Assembly: GCA_040954595.2 (NCBI GenBank)
Contig: CM082586.2
Location: forward strand, 372,001 to 436,000
Direction of reading: 5' to 3'
DNA: 64,000 nucleotides
From: Balanoglossus misakiensis
Taxonomy: Eukaryota; Hemichordata
A model generated the notes under the pieces. That model had not been told where the DNA came from. It saw only the letters and a list, made by a program, of their open reading frames with translations, and ran no database searches. Positions 63,889 through 64,000 of this stretch are shown here, piece by piece. Made by a program: the position numbers and the translations under genes. Every line of letters starts with the position of its first letter. Positions within the stretch are counted from its first letter, which is position 1.

Positions 63889-64000
63889 GTGCGTGATTTG
63901 CTGCTTTTTTTTACGTTTGTGTTCTTTTGTGGGTTTGTGGGTTCAAAATGTTGAGTACTTCGATTGCTGCAATCTCGTCCACAGAAATGTTCAATAACAT
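63889..64000. other. Start of intron 7 of SLCO gene 2
   Basis: GTGCGT donor, then T/G-rich intronic sequence to the window edge. No further exon is visible. Confidence 0.8.

Overview
This is a window of animal nuclear DNA: spliced genes with GT-AG introns, two solute-carrier genes of the OATP/SLCO family, long AT-rich introns, a piggyBac-like MITE and a very large satellite array. I cannot name the species. The gene content and compact 3' introns suit a marine invertebrate, but that is inference.

Layout. Positions 1 to about 42,690 are satellite DNA. Two related monomers make it up: an 87-bp unit (type A) and an 88-bp unit (type B), both containing the core GGGTTATAGCTCA. They lie in blocks that switch orientation: A(+) 1-1071, B(-) 1072-14647, A(+) 14684-16608, A(-) 16630-41229, B(+) about 41275-42150, then decayed, mixed monomers up to about 42690. 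A short or long fold-back inverted repeat sits at every orientation switch. A run of exactly 100 N (29023-29122) marks a scaffold gap. The roughly 9.1 kb on its left and the roughly 9.1 kb on its right share rare marker variants at a constant offset of about 9156 bp, which looks like two contig ends that overlap but were never merged. The very long open frames in the array come from an 87-bp (29-codon) unit and are not genes.

From 42773 to 43779 are the last three coding exons of an SLCO transporter (TM10-TM12 and the C-terminal tail). The first of these is an internal exon whose acceptor lies only about 80 bp from the satellite edge. The earlier exons are not in the window, so the array probably fills one giant intron of this gene, unless the scaffold is misjoined.

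From 43780 to 48168 is intergenic DNA with a cluster of CRE and CACGTG motifs and a polypyrimidine tract. From 48169 to the right edge is a second SLCO gene on the same strand. Seven coding exons are visible (48169-49729, 60808-61161, 61885-62049, 62674-62872, 63060-63204, 63428-63705, 63824-63888) and the last exon(s) lie beyond the window. It has an unusually long Ser-rich cytosolic N-terminus, a near-canonical OATP signature at TM6 and a Kazal-like loop with the family's cysteines. Its last two visible exons match the first two of the upstream gene in intron phase, and one matches in exact length (65 nt). The two are therefore tandem paralogues. Both should be plasma-membrane organic-anion transporters; substrates cannot be told from sequence.

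The 11-kb first coding intron of the second gene holds a piggyBac-type MITE, a degenerate duplicated segment and a perfect DR5 pair of nuclear-receptor half-sites. I found no RNA gene, CRISPR array or defence system. The unusual structure in the window is the satellite itself: its inversions, its higher-order blocks and its place inside a transporter gene.
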